A stretch of 64,000 bases of DNA. Origin: Nocardioidaceae bacterium. Its GTDB lineage: Bacteria > Actinomycetota > Actinomycetes > Propionibacteriales > Nocardioidaceae. Shown here piece by piece: positions 37,638-46,110 of the stretch (position 1 is the stretch's first letter; each line of letters begins with the position of its first letter). The position numbers and the translations under genes were made by a program. The stretch spans positions 1,143,507 to 1,207,506 of the forward strand of contig JAUJOD010000001.1 of NCBI GenBank assembly GCA_030447865.1, written 5' to 3'. A model generated the notes under the pieces. It was not told the DNA's origin. It ran no database searches and saw only the letters and a program-made list of their open reading frames with translations.

Positions 37638-38543
37638 GTGGCAGCCGTTACGGTGCGAGCACCCGCGAAGATCAACCTCGGGTTGAGCGTCGGCGCGCCG
37701 CAGGCCGATGGTTACCACCCGATCGTCACGATCTACCAGGCGATCTCGCTGTACGACGAGTTGAAGGCAAGGCCGGCGCCCGACGGGGAAATCACCGTCC
37801 GGGTCACCGGGGAGGGACACGACGTGGTACCACTGGACGACACCAACCTGGCCGTGCGGGCAGCTGCCCTGCTCGCGAAGACGCACAACGTCACCGACGG
37901 GGCGGCGCTCAGCATCCACAAGACCATCGCAGTGGCTGGCGGGCTGGCTGGCGGCAGCGCTGATGCCGCGGGGGCGCTGGTCGCGTGTGACGCGCTGTGG
38001 GGGATCGGTTCCGGCCGGGAGGAGCTCGCTGACCTCGGCTCCTCGCTGGGAAGCGATGTGCCGTTCTGCCTGCTCGGCGGCAACGCCATCGGCACCGGTA
38101 GGGGAGAAGCGCTCTCGGCAGTGCTCGCGCGGGGTTCCTACGAGTGGGTGCTCGCCTACGCCGCCACGGGCTTGTCGACCCCGCAGGTGTACTCCGAGCT
38201 CGACCGCTTCCGCGGACCGGCCGGCGCTGCCGCGCCGGAGCTGTCGGAGACGCTGATGTCGGCGTTGCGCGGTGGCGACCCGTACGCCGTCGGGCCGGCC
38301 CTACACAACGACCTCGAGCCGGCGGCGGTGCGGCTGCGACCATCGCTGCGGCGAACCCTGGCGCTCGGCAAGGAGTACGGCGCGCTCGGCTCGATGGTGT
38401 CCGGAGCCGGTCCGACCTGCCTGTTCCTCGCTGCCGATGAGGACCACGCCATCGACCTGGCCGTCGCTTTGTCGAGCAGCGGGCTCTGCCGGTCCGTTCA
38501 GCGCGCCACCGGCCCAGTCACCGGCGCCCGCCTCATCACCTGA
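37638..38543 (+). CDS. ispE: 4-diphosphocytidyl-2-C-methyl-D-erythritol kinase
   Basis: IspE is the ATP-dependent kinase of the MEP isoprenoid pathway. The 301 residues carry RAPAKINLGLSVGAPQADGYHPI (GHMP kinase motif 1), the glycine-rich ATP loop AVAGGLAGGSADAAGAL (about residues 96-112) and GSMVSGAGPTCLFLA near the end. The GTG start is at 37638. Its last 8 bp overlap the end of the convergent marR gene. Confidence 0.93.
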   Translation: MAAVTVRAPAKINLGLSVGAPQADGYHPIVTIYQAISLYDELKARPAPDGEITVRVTGEGHDVVPLDDTNLAVRAAALLAKTHNVTDGAALSIHKTIAVAGGLAGGSADAAGALVACDALWGIGSGREELADLGSSLGSDVPFCLLGGNAIGTGRGEALSAVLARGSYEWVLAYAATGLSTPQVYSELDRFRGPAGAAAPELSETLMSALRGGDPYAVGPALHNDLEPAAVRLRPSLRRTLALGKEYGALGSMVSGAGPTCLFLAADEDHAIDLAVALSSSGLCRSVQRATGPVTGARLIT

Positions 38544-39051
38544 CCGACCCGGCGCTGTCGAAGCGGGCGACGATGGTCCGCAGCAGGTCGGCCAGCTCAC
38601 GTCGCTCGGTGCCGCTCAGATCGGCGAGCAGGAGGCGCTCGTGCTCCAGCAGCCCGTCAAGGGCCGCGTCGACCCGCTGCCGGCCACCATCGGTGAGGCG
38701 CACGAGTACGCCGCGCCGATCGCCCGGGTCAGGCAGCCGCTCGACCAGGCCCTTGGTGACAAGCCGATCGACCCGATTGGTCATCGTCCCGGACGTGACC
38801 ATCGTCTCCCGCAACAGCCGCCCAGGAGACAGCTCGTACGGCGGCCCCGCCCGCCGCAGCGCCGACAAGACGTCGAACTCCCAGGTCTCGAGGCGGTGGG
38901 CCATGAACGCCTGCCGGCGCGCCAGGTCCAGATGCCTGGCCAGCCGCGTGACGCGGCTGAGCACCTGCATGGGCGCAGCGTCGAGGTCGGGCCGCTCCCG
39001 CTGCCAGGCCGAGACCAGCCGGTCGACCTCGTCACCGCGGGACTGCTCCAT
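38536..39051 (-). CDS. MarR family transcriptional regulator
   Basis: The 171-residue protein has the MarR winged helix: LETWEFDVLSALRRAGPPYELSPGRLLRETMVTSGTMTNRVDRLVTKGLVERLPDPGDRRGVLVRLTDGG (about residues 53-122) between dimerisation helices. It is divergent from tam, with a perfect palindrome in the 62-bp gap, so it probably represses itself and that gene. The effector is unknown. Confidence 0.9.
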   Translation of the reverse strand: MEQSRGDEVDRLVSAWQRERPDLDAAPMQVLSRVTRLARHLDLARRQAFMAHRLETWEFDVLSALRRAGPPYELSPGRLLRETMVTSGTMTNRVDRLVTKGLVERLPDPGDRRGVLVRLTDGGRQRVDAALDGLLEHERLLLADLSGTERRELADLLRTIVARFDSAGSVR

Positions 39052-39073
39052 CCCGAGAGGCTAACCATCAAGA

Positions 39074-39089
39074 CTCTTGACATCAAGAG
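39074..39089. promoter_or_regulatory. MarR-type operator overlapping a -35 box
   Basis: CTCTTGA (39074-39080) and TCAAGAG (39083-39089) are perfect complements around CA. TTGACA at 39077-39082 inside it is a consensus -35 hexamer on the plus strand. It lies 25 bp before tam and 23 bp from marR. Confidence 0.7.
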
Positions 39090-39113
39090 AACAAGTGAGA
39101 CACCATCGCCTCG

Positions 39114-39884
39114 ATGGCCACTTGGGACCCCGCGACGTACCTGCAGTTCAGCGGCGAGCGGTCGCGGCCGTTCTTCGACCTGACCTCCCGCATTGGTGCG
39201 ACAGACCCGAACTACGTCGTCGACCTGGGCTGCGGTCCCGGGACCCTGACTGCCACGTTGGCCGACCGCTGGCCGGCTGCGCGTATCGAGGGCATCGACT
39301 CCTCACCGGAGATGATCGACGAGGCCAACACACACTCCGACAGCCGGGTCGATTTTCAGCTCGCTGACCTGGTGACCTGGCGGCCGGATGCACCAGTTGA
39401 CGTCCTGGTCTCGAACGCGACGCTCCAGTGGGTGCCGGGCCATCGCAACCTGCTGTCCCAGCTCGTTGAGATGCTGAGCCCGAACGGCTGGCTGGCCTTC
39501 CAGGTGCCGGGAAACTTCACCGAGCCCAGCCACCGGCTGCTGCGCGAGCTCGCGACCGACGCCCGCTATGCCGAGGCGACCCGAGACGTGGAGTACCCGG
39601 CCGCCTTCGACGCCGAGACGTACCTCGCCGACCTGGCGACGCTGGGGTGCGAGGTCGACGCCTGGGACACGACGTACCTGCACGTGTTGACCGGGCCCGA
39701 TCCCGTGTTCCAGTGGATCTCCGGCACCGGCGCCCGGCCGGTGCTGCAGGCGCTCTCTGACGTGCAGCGCGAGCAGTTCGTGGCGGAGTACAAGGTCAAG
39801 CTCGAGCAGGCCTATCCGGCGCAGGGGTTCGGGACCGTGCTGCCCTTTCGCCGCGTCTTCGTCGTGGCGCACAAGCGCTCGTGA
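39114..39884 (+). CDS. tam: Trans-aconitate 2-methyltransferase
   Basis: Tam methylates trans-aconitate, a toxic by-product of the citric acid cycle, with SAM. The 256 residues begin MATWDPATYLQFSGERSRPFFDL and include the SAM site VVDLGCGPGTLTATLADRWP, DVLVSNATLQWVPGH and the C-terminal PFRRVFVVA, all typical of Tam. Its stop overlaps the GTG of the broken adenosine deaminase gene. Control by the divergent MarR protein is suggested by the operator. Confidence 0.87.
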   Translation: MATWDPATYLQFSGERSRPFFDLTSRIGATDPNYVVDLGCGPGTLTATLADRWPAARIEGIDSSPEMIDEANTHSDSRVDFQLADLVTWRPDAPVDVLVSNATLQWVPGHRNLLSQLVEMLSPNGWLAFQVPGNFTEPSHRLLRELATDARYAEATRDVEYPAAFDAETYLADLATLGCEVDAWDTTYLHVLTGPDPVFQWISGTGARPVLQALSDVQREQFVAEYKVKLEQAYPAQGFGTVLPFRRVFVVAHKRS

Positions 39885-40244
39885 GCGTGCGCGACTTCAT
39901 CGCGGCGCTGCCGAAGGCCGAGCTGCACGTGCACCAGGTGGGGTCTGCCTCGCCGCGGATCGTCGCCGAGCTCGCCGCCCGTCATGGCGACACCCCGGTG
40001 CCGCCCGACACGGACGAGCTGGCCGGCTACTTTGCGTTCAGCGACTTCGCGCACTTCATCGAGATCTACCTCTCGGTGGTCGACCTGGTGCGCACCGCCG
40101 ACGACGTGCGCATGCTGACCTACGAGGTCGGCCCGCGACATGGCCGGCCAGCAGATCCGGTACGCCGAGCTAACCTGCACGCCGTACCTTTCGCTGGCGC
40201 CTCCCGTGCCCTCGCCAAGCGATCCGACGGTGAGCACGCCATAG
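39881..40244 (+). pseudogene. Adenosine-deaminase-like protein, frameshifted and truncated
   Basis: The start MSVRDFIAALPKAELHVHQVGSASPRIVAELAARHGD has the metal motif HVH of the adenosine deaminase family, and the frame is good to MLTYEV (about residue 83). One additional G near 40130 then shifts it. In the next frame it reads on as ARDMAGQQIRYAELTCTPYLSLA, the expected family sequence, before ending in PPVPSPSDPTVSTP and TAG at 40244. More than half of the enzyme, with the remaining metal and catalytic residues, is lost. The break coincides with copy 2 of the 42-bp palindrome. Confidence 0.87.
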
Positions 40245-40262
40245 CGATCACGACGTCGGATC
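40221..40262. repeat. 42-bp dispersed palindrome, copy 2
   Basis: GATCCGACG (40221-40229) pairs with CGTCGGATC (40254-40262). GTGA/TCAC extends the stem after a 2-nt bulge and CGCCATAGCG is the tip. Compared with copy 1, the C-G pair at position 10 became G-C, preserving the stem. It lies at the truncated end of the adenosine deaminase remnant. Just after it GGATCTTTGGG occurs twice (from 40259 and 40278). Confidence 0.85.
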
Positions 40263-40308
40263 TTTGGGCAGGCCCCCGGATCTTTGGGGAGGGTTGGCGA
40301 AGCGTGCG

Positions 40309-40944
40309 CTAGGGGCGGGTGCGGAGCTCGGGGTCCTTGTGGATGCCAGAAAGTCCGTACCAGGCCAGGTTGACCAGGTGCGCGCCGACTTCGTCCTTGC
40401 TGGGGGAGCGAGCCTCCAACCACCACTGGCCGGCGGTTCCGACCATGCCGACGAGCATCTGCGCGTACAGCGGCGCGTACTGCGCGTCGAAGCCGCGGTT
40501 GCGGAACTCCTCTTCGAGGATGTACTCCACCCGAGACGCGACGTCGCCGATGATCGAGACGAATGACCCCGATTCTGAGCCGAGGGGCGAGTCGCGCACC
40601 AGGATGCGGAACCCTTCCGAGGACTGCTCGATGTAGTCGAGCAGGGCGAGGGCGGCCTGCTCCAGCAGGTCGCGGGGGTGCCCGGCGGTGAGGGCCGAGC
40701 GCATCATGTCGAGGAGTTGGCGCACCTCGCGGTCCACGACAACGGCGTAGAGACCCTCCTTGCCGCCGAAGTGCTCGTAGACGATCGGCTTGGACACCTC
40801 AGCGCGGGAGGCGACCTCCTCGATCGACGTACCCTCAAAGCCCCGTTCGGCGAACAGCGTGCGGGCGATCTCGATGAGCTGCTCGCGCCGTTCCGCGCTT
40901 GTCATGCGCGAGCGCCCGTTGCGTTTGTTCTTCGGCTGGCTCAA
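40309..40944 (-). CDS. TetR family regulator next to desaturase
   Basis: The 211-residue protein has a TetR helix-turn-helix (MTSAERREQLIEIARTLFAERGFEGTSIEEVASRAEVSKPIVYEHFGGKEGLY). The longer start TTG 40944 (MSQPKNKRNGRSRMT) overlaps the desaturase stop (TTGA) and matches the basic tail common in such regulators; ATG 40905 is the alternative. It follows the desaturase gene in one operon, like DesT-type pairs that adjust membrane fatty acids, and two palindromes lie ahead of that operon. The inducer would be an acyl-CoA by analogy. Confidence 0.88.
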   Translation of the reverse strand: MSQPKNKRNGRSRMTSAERREQLIEIARTLFAERGFEGTSIEEVASRAEVSKPIVYEHFGGKEGLYAVVVDREVRQLLDMMRSALTAGHPRDLLEQAALALLDYIEQSSEGFRILVRDSPLGSESGSFVSIIGDVASRVEYILEEEFRNRGFDAQYAPLYAQMLVGMVGTAGQWWLEARSPSKDEVGAHLVNLAWYGLSGIHKDPELRTRP

Positions 40945-41921
40945 GCGCTGGCCGCGCTGACCCGCTTTGCTTCGACCCGCTCCTTGACCGGCCACCGGAC
41001 TGCGTTGACCCAGCCCAGCTTCTCGAACGCCCAGATGATGCGGGCGGAGGTGTCGATCTGACCGCGCAGCACTCCGTGGCGGGCGCAGGTCGGGTCGGCG
41101 TGGTGGAGGTTGTGCCAGGACTCGCCCATCGACGGGATGGCGAGCCACCAGACGTTGCCTGACTTGTCGCGGGACTTGAAGGGGCGCTCACCGACCGCGT
41201 GGCAGATCGAGTTGATCGACCAGGTGACGTGGTGCAGCAGTCCGACGCGGACGAGCGAGCCCCAGAAGAAGGCGGTCAGAGCGCCCTGCCAGGACATGGT
41301 CCAGAGGCCACCGGCGACAGCGGGCAACAGTAGCGACACGGCGACCAGTGCCGGGAAGGCGCGGGAGATCTTGACGATGTCCTCGTCCTTCAGCAGGTCG
41401 GGGGCGTACTGGCGCTGCGAGGTCTGCTCCTCGTCGAACAGCCAGCCCATGTGGGCGTGGAACAGGCCCTTCATCAGGGCGGGGATGGTGTCGCCGTAAC
41501 GCCACGGCGAGTGCGGGTCACCGTCGCGGTCGGAGAACTTGTGGTGCTTGCGGTGGTCGGCGACCCAGCGCACGACCGGGCCCTGGATCGCCATGGACCC
41601 CGCGATGGCGAGAACGATCTTGAGCGGGCGGTTGGGCTTGAAGGACTTGTGCGTGAAGTAGCGGTGGAACCCGACCGTGACGCCGTGGCCGGTGATCGCA
41701 TACATCACGAAGGCGATGACCACGTCGTGCCAGCCGAGCCAGCCGCCCCACGCCACGGGGACCGCAGCGGCCAGCGCCAGGAACGGCAGCACGATGAACG
41801 CGCCGAGCGCGAGGCGCTCACCCATGGACTGGCGGTCACCGCCGAGCGTGCCGTAGGGGAGTTCGTCCAGTTCCGGCTGCTGCTTAGCGGGAGGGGCCGC
41901 GACGGCGGTGGCTGGGGTCAT
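40941..41921 (-). CDS. Acyl-CoA (stearoyl-CoA delta-9) desaturase
   Basis: The 326-residue membrane enzyme inserts a double bond into fatty acyl-CoA with a di-iron centre and O2. The three histidine boxes are visible: HRYFTH (after VTVGF), HRKHH (WVADHRKHHKFSD) and HNLHH (ESWHNLHHADP), together with an HHVTW segment. Hydrophobic pairs precede and separate them. ATG 41921 (MTPATAVAA) is chosen over 41963, which would run into the operator region. It is co-transcribed with the TetR gene. Confidence 0.93.
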   Translation of the reverse strand: MTPATAVAAPPAKQQPELDELPYGTLGGDRQSMGERLALGAFIVLPFLALAAAVPVAWGGWLGWHDVVIAFVMYAITGHGVTVGFHRYFTHKSFKPNRPLKIVLAIAGSMAIQGPVVRWVADHRKHHKFSDRDGDPHSPWRYGDTIPALMKGLFHAHMGWLFDEEQTSQRQYAPDLLKDEDIVKISRAFPALVAVSLLLPAVAGGLWTMSWQGALTAFFWGSLVRVGLLHHVTWSINSICHAVGERPFKSRDKSGNVWWLAIPSMGESWHNLHHADPTCARHGVLRGQIDTSARIIWAFEKLGWVNAVRWPVKERVEAKRVSAASA

Positions 41922-41954
41922 GTCTTCGTGTCCTTTGACTGAGGTGGTGCGGTG

Positions 41955-41986
41955 CTTACGCAAGCGTAACCTACGGTTACGTAACC
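41955..41986. promoter_or_regulatory. Two adjacent palindromic operators of the desaturase operon
   Basis: TTACGCAAGCGTAA (41955-41968) and CGGTTACGTAACCG (41973-41986) are both perfect palindromes, sharing TTACG/CGTAA half-sites. They lie 34-65 bp upstream of the desaturase start and are probably bound by the operon's TetR protein. Confidence 0.7.
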
Positions 41987-42134
41987 GAGAAGTATGCGGG
42001 TCCGTGATGTTCCCCTCTTCTTACGTTGTAAACCTCTGCATTCGTGGGTCGGCCAAGCAAAGCCGCTGGAGCAGACCGCTGTGGCAGACTGTTGAGCACG
42101 CAGGGGTGCGCCGCCGACGGAGCACGCCACGCAA

Positions 42135-42207
42135 TCCCCTGTGGGGTAACCCGGCAGCCCGCGAGCCTTTGAAGCTTGAGGTCCTGGATCGAAGCCAGGC
42201 AGGGGAG
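42135..42207 (+). tRNA. tRNA-Gln (anticodon TTG)
   Basis: Acceptor arms TCCCCTG and CAGGGGA pair perfectly. The D stem GGGT/GCCC, anticodon arm CGAGC-CTTTGAA-GCTTG and T arm CCTGG-ATCGAAG-CCAGG all fold. The anticodon is TTG, and U1 and G73 are usual for tRNA-Gln. The T loop begins with A instead of T, a small oddity. It lies just upstream of glmU, a common actinobacterial place for tRNA-Gln. Confidence 0.87.
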
Positions 42208-42227
42208 CAACACGGCGAGGAGCTCTT

Positions 42228-43673
42228 GTGACAGCAGACCGCCCGGCGGCAGTTCTCGTGCTCGCGGCAGGTGGCGGCACCCGCATGAAGTCGGCGAAGC
42301 CCAAGGTCTTGCACACGATCGGCGGCCGGACGCTGCTCGGGCACGTGCTGCACGCCGCTCGCGGCCTTGCGCCCGACCACCTCGTCGTCGTCGTCCGGCA
42401 CCAGCGCGACCTGGTGGCTCCGCACGTCGGCGAGCTCGACCCCGCGGCCATCGTGGTCGACCAGGACAAGATCGCCGGCACCGGTCGGGCCACCCAGTGC
42501 GGTATCCAGGCGCTGTCGGGCGACGTGTCCGGCACAGTGCTGGTGACGTACGGCGACGTGCCCCTGCAGACCACACAGACCCTCGCGTCCTTGATCGCCA
42601 CCCACCAGGCGGAGGCGAATGCTGTCACGGTGCTCACCGCACAACTCGCCAACCCGTTCGGCTACGGGCGCATCCTCCGCGACGCCGCCGGAGCAGTCGG
42701 CGCGATCGTCGAAGAAAAGGACGCCACCGCCGAGCAACGGGCGGTGCAGGAGGTCAACTCCGGCATCTTTGCCTTCGACGCCGACTTCCTGCGCGCGGCG
42801 CTGGGCCGGATCGGCACGGACAACGCCGCTGCCGAGATGTACCTGACCGACGTGGTGGGGATCGCGGCGCAGGACGGCCGCCGCGTCGGCGGGTTGCAGG
42901 CCACTGACCGCTGGCAGACCGAGGGCGTCAACACTCGCGCCCAACTGGCCAACCTCGGCCGTGAGCTCAACCGCCGAGAGCTCGAGCGGTGGATGAGCGA
43001 AGGCGTCGAGGTCATCGATCCGACCACCACCTGGGTCGACGTCACCGTCGAGTTGGCCGGAGACGTCACCTTGCGGCCGGGTGTTCAACTGCACGGCAGC
43101 ACCCGCGTTGAGACCTCGGCGGTGATCGGTCCCGACACCACGCTGACCGATGTGCAGGTGGGCGCCGGCGCGAGCGTCGTACGCACGCATGGCGTTGGCG
43201 CGGTGATCGGGGAGCGGTGCAGTGTTGGCCCGTTCGCCTGCCTTCGTGCCGGCACTGTGCTGGGCACCGACGGAAAGATCGGCACGTTCGTCGAGACGAA
43301 GAACGCCCGCATCGCCGAAGGGGCGAAGGTGCCGCACTTGTCGTACGTCGGTGACGCCACGATCGGTGCCGGCAGCAATATCGGGGCCGGCACGATCTTC
43401 GCCAACTACGACGGCGTCGCCAAGCACCCCACGAGCGTCGGGCGGCACTGCAAGACCGGCTCCAACAACACGTTCGTGGCGCCGGTCGAGATCGGCGACG
43501 GCGCGTCCACCGGCGCGGGGACGGTTGTCCGGCGCGACGTGCCGCCAGGTGCGTTGGCCGTCAGCACGGGTCCGCAACGGCACATCGACGACTGGGTGCA
43601 GCGCAAGCGACCGGGAACACCAGCTGCGCAAGCCGCAGCCGCTCGCGTGTCCGACGAGGAGGCCCGAGCGTGA
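42228..43673 (+). CDS. glmU: Bifunctional GlcN-1-P acetyltransferase / GlcNAc-1-P uridyltransferase
   Basis: GlmU makes UDP-GlcNAc for peptidoglycan. The N-terminal pyrophosphorylase domain starts AAVLVLAAGGGTRMKSAKPKVLHTIGGR and contains YGDVPL and GYGRILRD. The C-terminal left-handed beta helix (about residues 255-455) has hexapeptide repeats, with ETKNARIAEGAKVPHLSYVGDATIG and the acetyltransferase FANYDGVAKHPT segment. The 481 residues are normal for actinobacteria. GTG 42228 is used. The stop overlaps the prs start. Confidence 0.95.
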   Translation: MTADRPAAVLVLAAGGGTRMKSAKPKVLHTIGGRTLLGHVLHAARGLAPDHLVVVVRHQRDLVAPHVGELDPAAIVVDQDKIAGTGRATQCGIQALSGDVSGTVLVTYGDVPLQTTQTLASLIATHQAEANAVTVLTAQLANPFGYGRILRDAAGAVGAIVEEKDATAEQRAVQEVNSGIFAFDADFLRAALGRIGTDNAAAEMYLTDVVGIAAQDGRRVGGLQATDRWQTEGVNTRAQLANLGRELNRRELERWMSEGVEVIDPTTTWVDVTVELAGDVTLRPGVQLHGSTRVETSAVIGPDTTLTDVQVGAGASVVRTHGVGAVIGERCSVGPFACLRAGTVLGTDGKIGTFVETKNARIAEGAKVPHLSYVGDATIGAGSNIGAGTIFANYDGVAKHPTSVGRHCKTGSNNTFVAPVEIGDGASTGAGTVVRRDVPPGALAVSTGPQRHIDDWVQRKRPGTPAAQAAAARVSDEEARA

Positions 43674-44650
43674 CTGGCGTCAAGCGGACCACTGAGAAGA
43701 ACTTGATGCTCTTCTCGGGCCGAGCGCACCCACATCTCGCTCAGGAGGTCGCGGACCTGCTCGACACGTCGATCGTTCCGACGTCGGCGTACGACTTCGC
43801 CAACAGCGAGATCTACATCAGGTTCGAGGAGTCCGTGCGCGGCAGCGACGCCTTCGTGCTGCAGAGCCACACCGCCCCCGTGAACCAGTGGATCATGGAA
43901 CACCTGCTGATGGTCGACGCGCTCAAGCGCGCCTCGGCGAAACGCATCACGGTGGTGCTGCCGTTCTATGGCTATGCCCGCCAGGACAAGAAGCACCGCG
44001 GTCGCGAGCCGATCTCGGCTCGGCTGTTGGCTGACATGTTCAAGACGGCGGGCGCCGACCGGTTGATCTGCGTCGACCTGCACACCTCACAGATTCAGGG
44101 TTTCTTCGACGGCCCGGTCGACCACTTGATGGCGCTGCCGATCCTGTCGGAGTACGTCGCCGAGCGGCACGGGCACGAGGACCTCACGGTCGTGTCCCCC
44201 GATGCGGGGCGGATCAAGGTGGCGGAGCAGTGGTCTTCGCGCCTCGGGGGAGCGCCGTTGGCGTTCATCCACAAGACGCGGGACATCTCCCGTCCCAACG
44301 AGTCGATCGCTAACCGCGTGGTGGGTGAGGTCAAGGACCGCACCTGTGTGCTGGTCGACGACATGATCGACACCGGCAGCACGATCGTGAAGGCGGCCGA
44401 CGCCTTGAAGGAGGCGGGGGCGTCCGACGTGGTGATCGCGGCAACACACGCGATCCTGTCGGGGCCAGCCATAGATCGGCTCAAGAACTGTCGGGCGTGT
44501 GAGGTGATTGTGACCAACACGCTTCCGATCTCTGCCGACCGGCAGTTCGACAAGCTGACCACGTTGTCGATCGCGCCGCTGATCAGTCGGGCCATCCGCG
44601 AGGTGTTCGAGGACGGCTCGGTGACCAGCCTGTTCGACGGCAGGGCGTGA
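43670..44650 (+). CDS. prs: Ribose-phosphate pyrophosphokinase
   Basis: Prs makes PRPP from ribose-5-phosphate and ATP. The 326 residues have LMLFSGRAHPHLAQEVADLL, the RQDKKHRGREPISARLLADML-like region with DLHTSQIQGFFDGPVDHL, and the PRPP loop VLVDDMIDTGSTIVKAADAL. GTG 43670 overlaps the glmU stop. The pair glmU-prs is conserved in actinomycetes, linking sugar nucleotide and nucleotide supply. Confidence 0.95.
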   Translation: MTGVKRTTEKNLMLFSGRAHPHLAQEVADLLDTSIVPTSAYDFANSEIYIRFEESVRGSDAFVLQSHTAPVNQWIMEHLLMVDALKRASAKRITVVLPFYGYARQDKKHRGREPISARLLADMFKTAGADRLICVDLHTSQIQGFFDGPVDHLMALPILSEYVAERHGHEDLTVVSPDAGRIKVAEQWSSRLGGAPLAFIHKTRDISRPNESIANRVVGEVKDRTCVLVDDMIDTGSTIVKAADALKEAGASDVVIAATHAILSGPAIDRLKNCRACEVIVTNTLPISADRQFDKLTTLSIAPLISRAIREVFEDGSVTSLFDGRA

Positions 44651-44655
44651 GTCTC

Positions 44656-44727
44656 CGGCAGGTCCCGAGTCGACGGCAGGTCCCGAGTCGACGGTAGAGC
44701 CTGAGACGACGGGAGAGCCTGAGCGTC
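44656..44727 (+). repeat. 18-bp tandem repeat, four units, between prs and rplY
   Basis: Units at 44656-44673 and 44674-44691 are identical (CGGCAGGTCCCGAGTCGA); units 44692-44709 and 44710-44727 are diverged copies (CGGTAGAGCCTGAGACGA and a last variant). They fill the gap after prs. Confidence 0.85.
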
Positions 44728-44788
44728 GCCGTCGCCCGAGCTCGTCGCTGGATTTCCGGTCAGGCGTGGGCTTGGTTACGATCGTGCG

Positions 44789-45484
44789 GTGTCCTCCGAG
44801 GTAAAGATCCAGGCAGAGCCCCGAACCGAGTTCGGGAAGGGTGCGGCTCGTCGTATCCGTCGCCAGGCCAAAGTGCCCGCCGTTTTGTACGGTCACGGCA
44901 ACAACCCCGTGCACATCAGCCTGCCCGGGCATGAGCTGATGCTGGCTCTCAAGACGGCCAACGCGCTGCTCTCGGTCCAATTGAATGGCAAGAGCCAGTT
45001 GGCGCTGCCGAAGCAGGTGCAACGCGACCCGATCAAGGGGTTCATCGAACACGCTGACCTGATCGTGGTGTCTCGGGGCGAGAAGGTGACGGTGGAGGTC
45101 CCCGTCGTCCTCGTTGGCGAGGCTGACCCTGATGCTCTGGTCACGCTGGAACACGCGACTGTGGCGCTTGAGGCGGAGGCCACGCACATCCCCGAGTCTG
45201 TTGAGGTTGACATCGAGGGCGCCGTGGCCGGCACGCAGATTCTCGCGAAGGATCTCAAGCTGACCGAGGGCTCCACGCTGAGCCTGGACGAAGAGGCCCT
45301 GGTGGTGAACCTTGTCGCCGCGCCCACCGCAGAAGACATCGAGGCGGAGTTGGCCGAGGCGGAGGCCGACCTGGGTGTCGAGCACGACGAACCGACCTCG
45401 GAGACTGAGAGCGACGAGACGACCGAGGATGACGGCGCCCCCGAGGCGGGCGAGGGAGACTCCGGGACGCCTGGGCAGGAGTGA
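44789..45484 (+). CDS. rplY: 50S ribosomal protein L25 (CTC form)
   Basis: The 231-residue protein is the long L25/CTC form that binds 5S rRNA. The L25 domain (about 1-95) has EPRTEFGKGAARRIRRQAKVPAVLYGHG, and the CTC domain (about 100-180) has EAEATHIPESVEVDIEG and DEEALVVNLVAAPT. An acidic Glu/Asp-rich tail of 45 residues follows. The GTG 44789 start is used. Its stop overlaps the GTG of pth. Confidence 0.94.
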   Translation: MSSEVKIQAEPRTEFGKGAARRIRRQAKVPAVLYGHGNNPVHISLPGHELMLALKTANALLSVQLNGKSQLALPKQVQRDPIKGFIEHADLIVVSRGEKVTVEVPVVLVGEADPDALVTLEHATVALEAEATHIPESVEVDIEGAVAGTQILAKDLKLTEGSTLSLDEEALVVNLVAAPTAEDIEAELAEAEADLGVEHDEPTSETESDETTEDDGAPEAGEGDSGTPGQE

Positions 45485-46110
45485 GCTTCCGGCTCCGCAA
45501 CAGGCAGGCGCCCAACGGGCAGGTGTCTGGTTACGACGGCTGGATCGTTGTCGGCCTTGGCAATCCGGGCGCGCCGTACGCCGCGACTCGGCACAATGTC
45601 GGTTACCTGGTCGCCGACGAGTTGGCTAGCCGAATGAACGGGTCCTGGAAATCGGCTCGCGTCCCGCGCGTGTTGGTCGTCGAGGGGCGGCTGGCCGGTA
45701 TCCCTGGCGTTAGGACCGTCCTGGGTAGAGGGCGCTGCTATATGAACGAGTCAGGGGGCCCGGTGTCGGGCCTGCTGAAGTTCTACGGTGCGGAGCCTGA
45801 GCGGTTGATCGTCGTCCATGACGAAATCGACCTCCCCTTTGGTCACCTGCGGGTCAAGCTCGGCGGCGGCGACAACGGCCACAATGGACTGAAGTCGATC
45901 CGACGCTCACTCGGCACCGGCGACTATCACCGGATCCGTTTCGGAGTCGGTCGACCGCCGGGACGGCAGGAGCCCGCCGATTACCTCCTCAGCCCGTTCG
46001 CTGCTGCTGAACGCTCGGACCTGCCTGTGCATGTGCAGCGGACCGCCGACGCTGTCGAGTCACTTGTGAGCGAGGGGTTGGACAAGGCGCAAAACCAGTT
46101 CAACAGTTGA
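45481..46110 (+). CDS. pth: Peptidyl-tRNA hydrolase
   Basis: Pth releases peptides from stalled peptidyl-tRNA. The 209 residues carry WIVVGLGNPGAPYAATRHNVGYLVAD (the His of RHNVG is catalytic), RCYMNESGGPV and VVHDEIDLPFGHLRVKLGGGDNGHNGLKSI. The GTG 45481 overlaps the rplY stop; the first 18 residues are a variable extension. The rplY-pth pair is universal in actinomycetes. Confidence 0.95.
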   Translation: MSFRLRNRQAPNGQVSGYDGWIVVGLGNPGAPYAATRHNVGYLVADELASRMNGSWKSARVPRVLVVEGRLAGIPGVRTVLGRGRCYMNESGGPVSGLLKFYGAEPERLIVVHDEIDLPFGHLRVKLGGGDNGHNGLKSIRRSLGTGDYHRIRFGVGRPPGRQEPADYLLSPFAAAERSDLPVHVQRTADAVESLVSEGLDKAQNQFNS

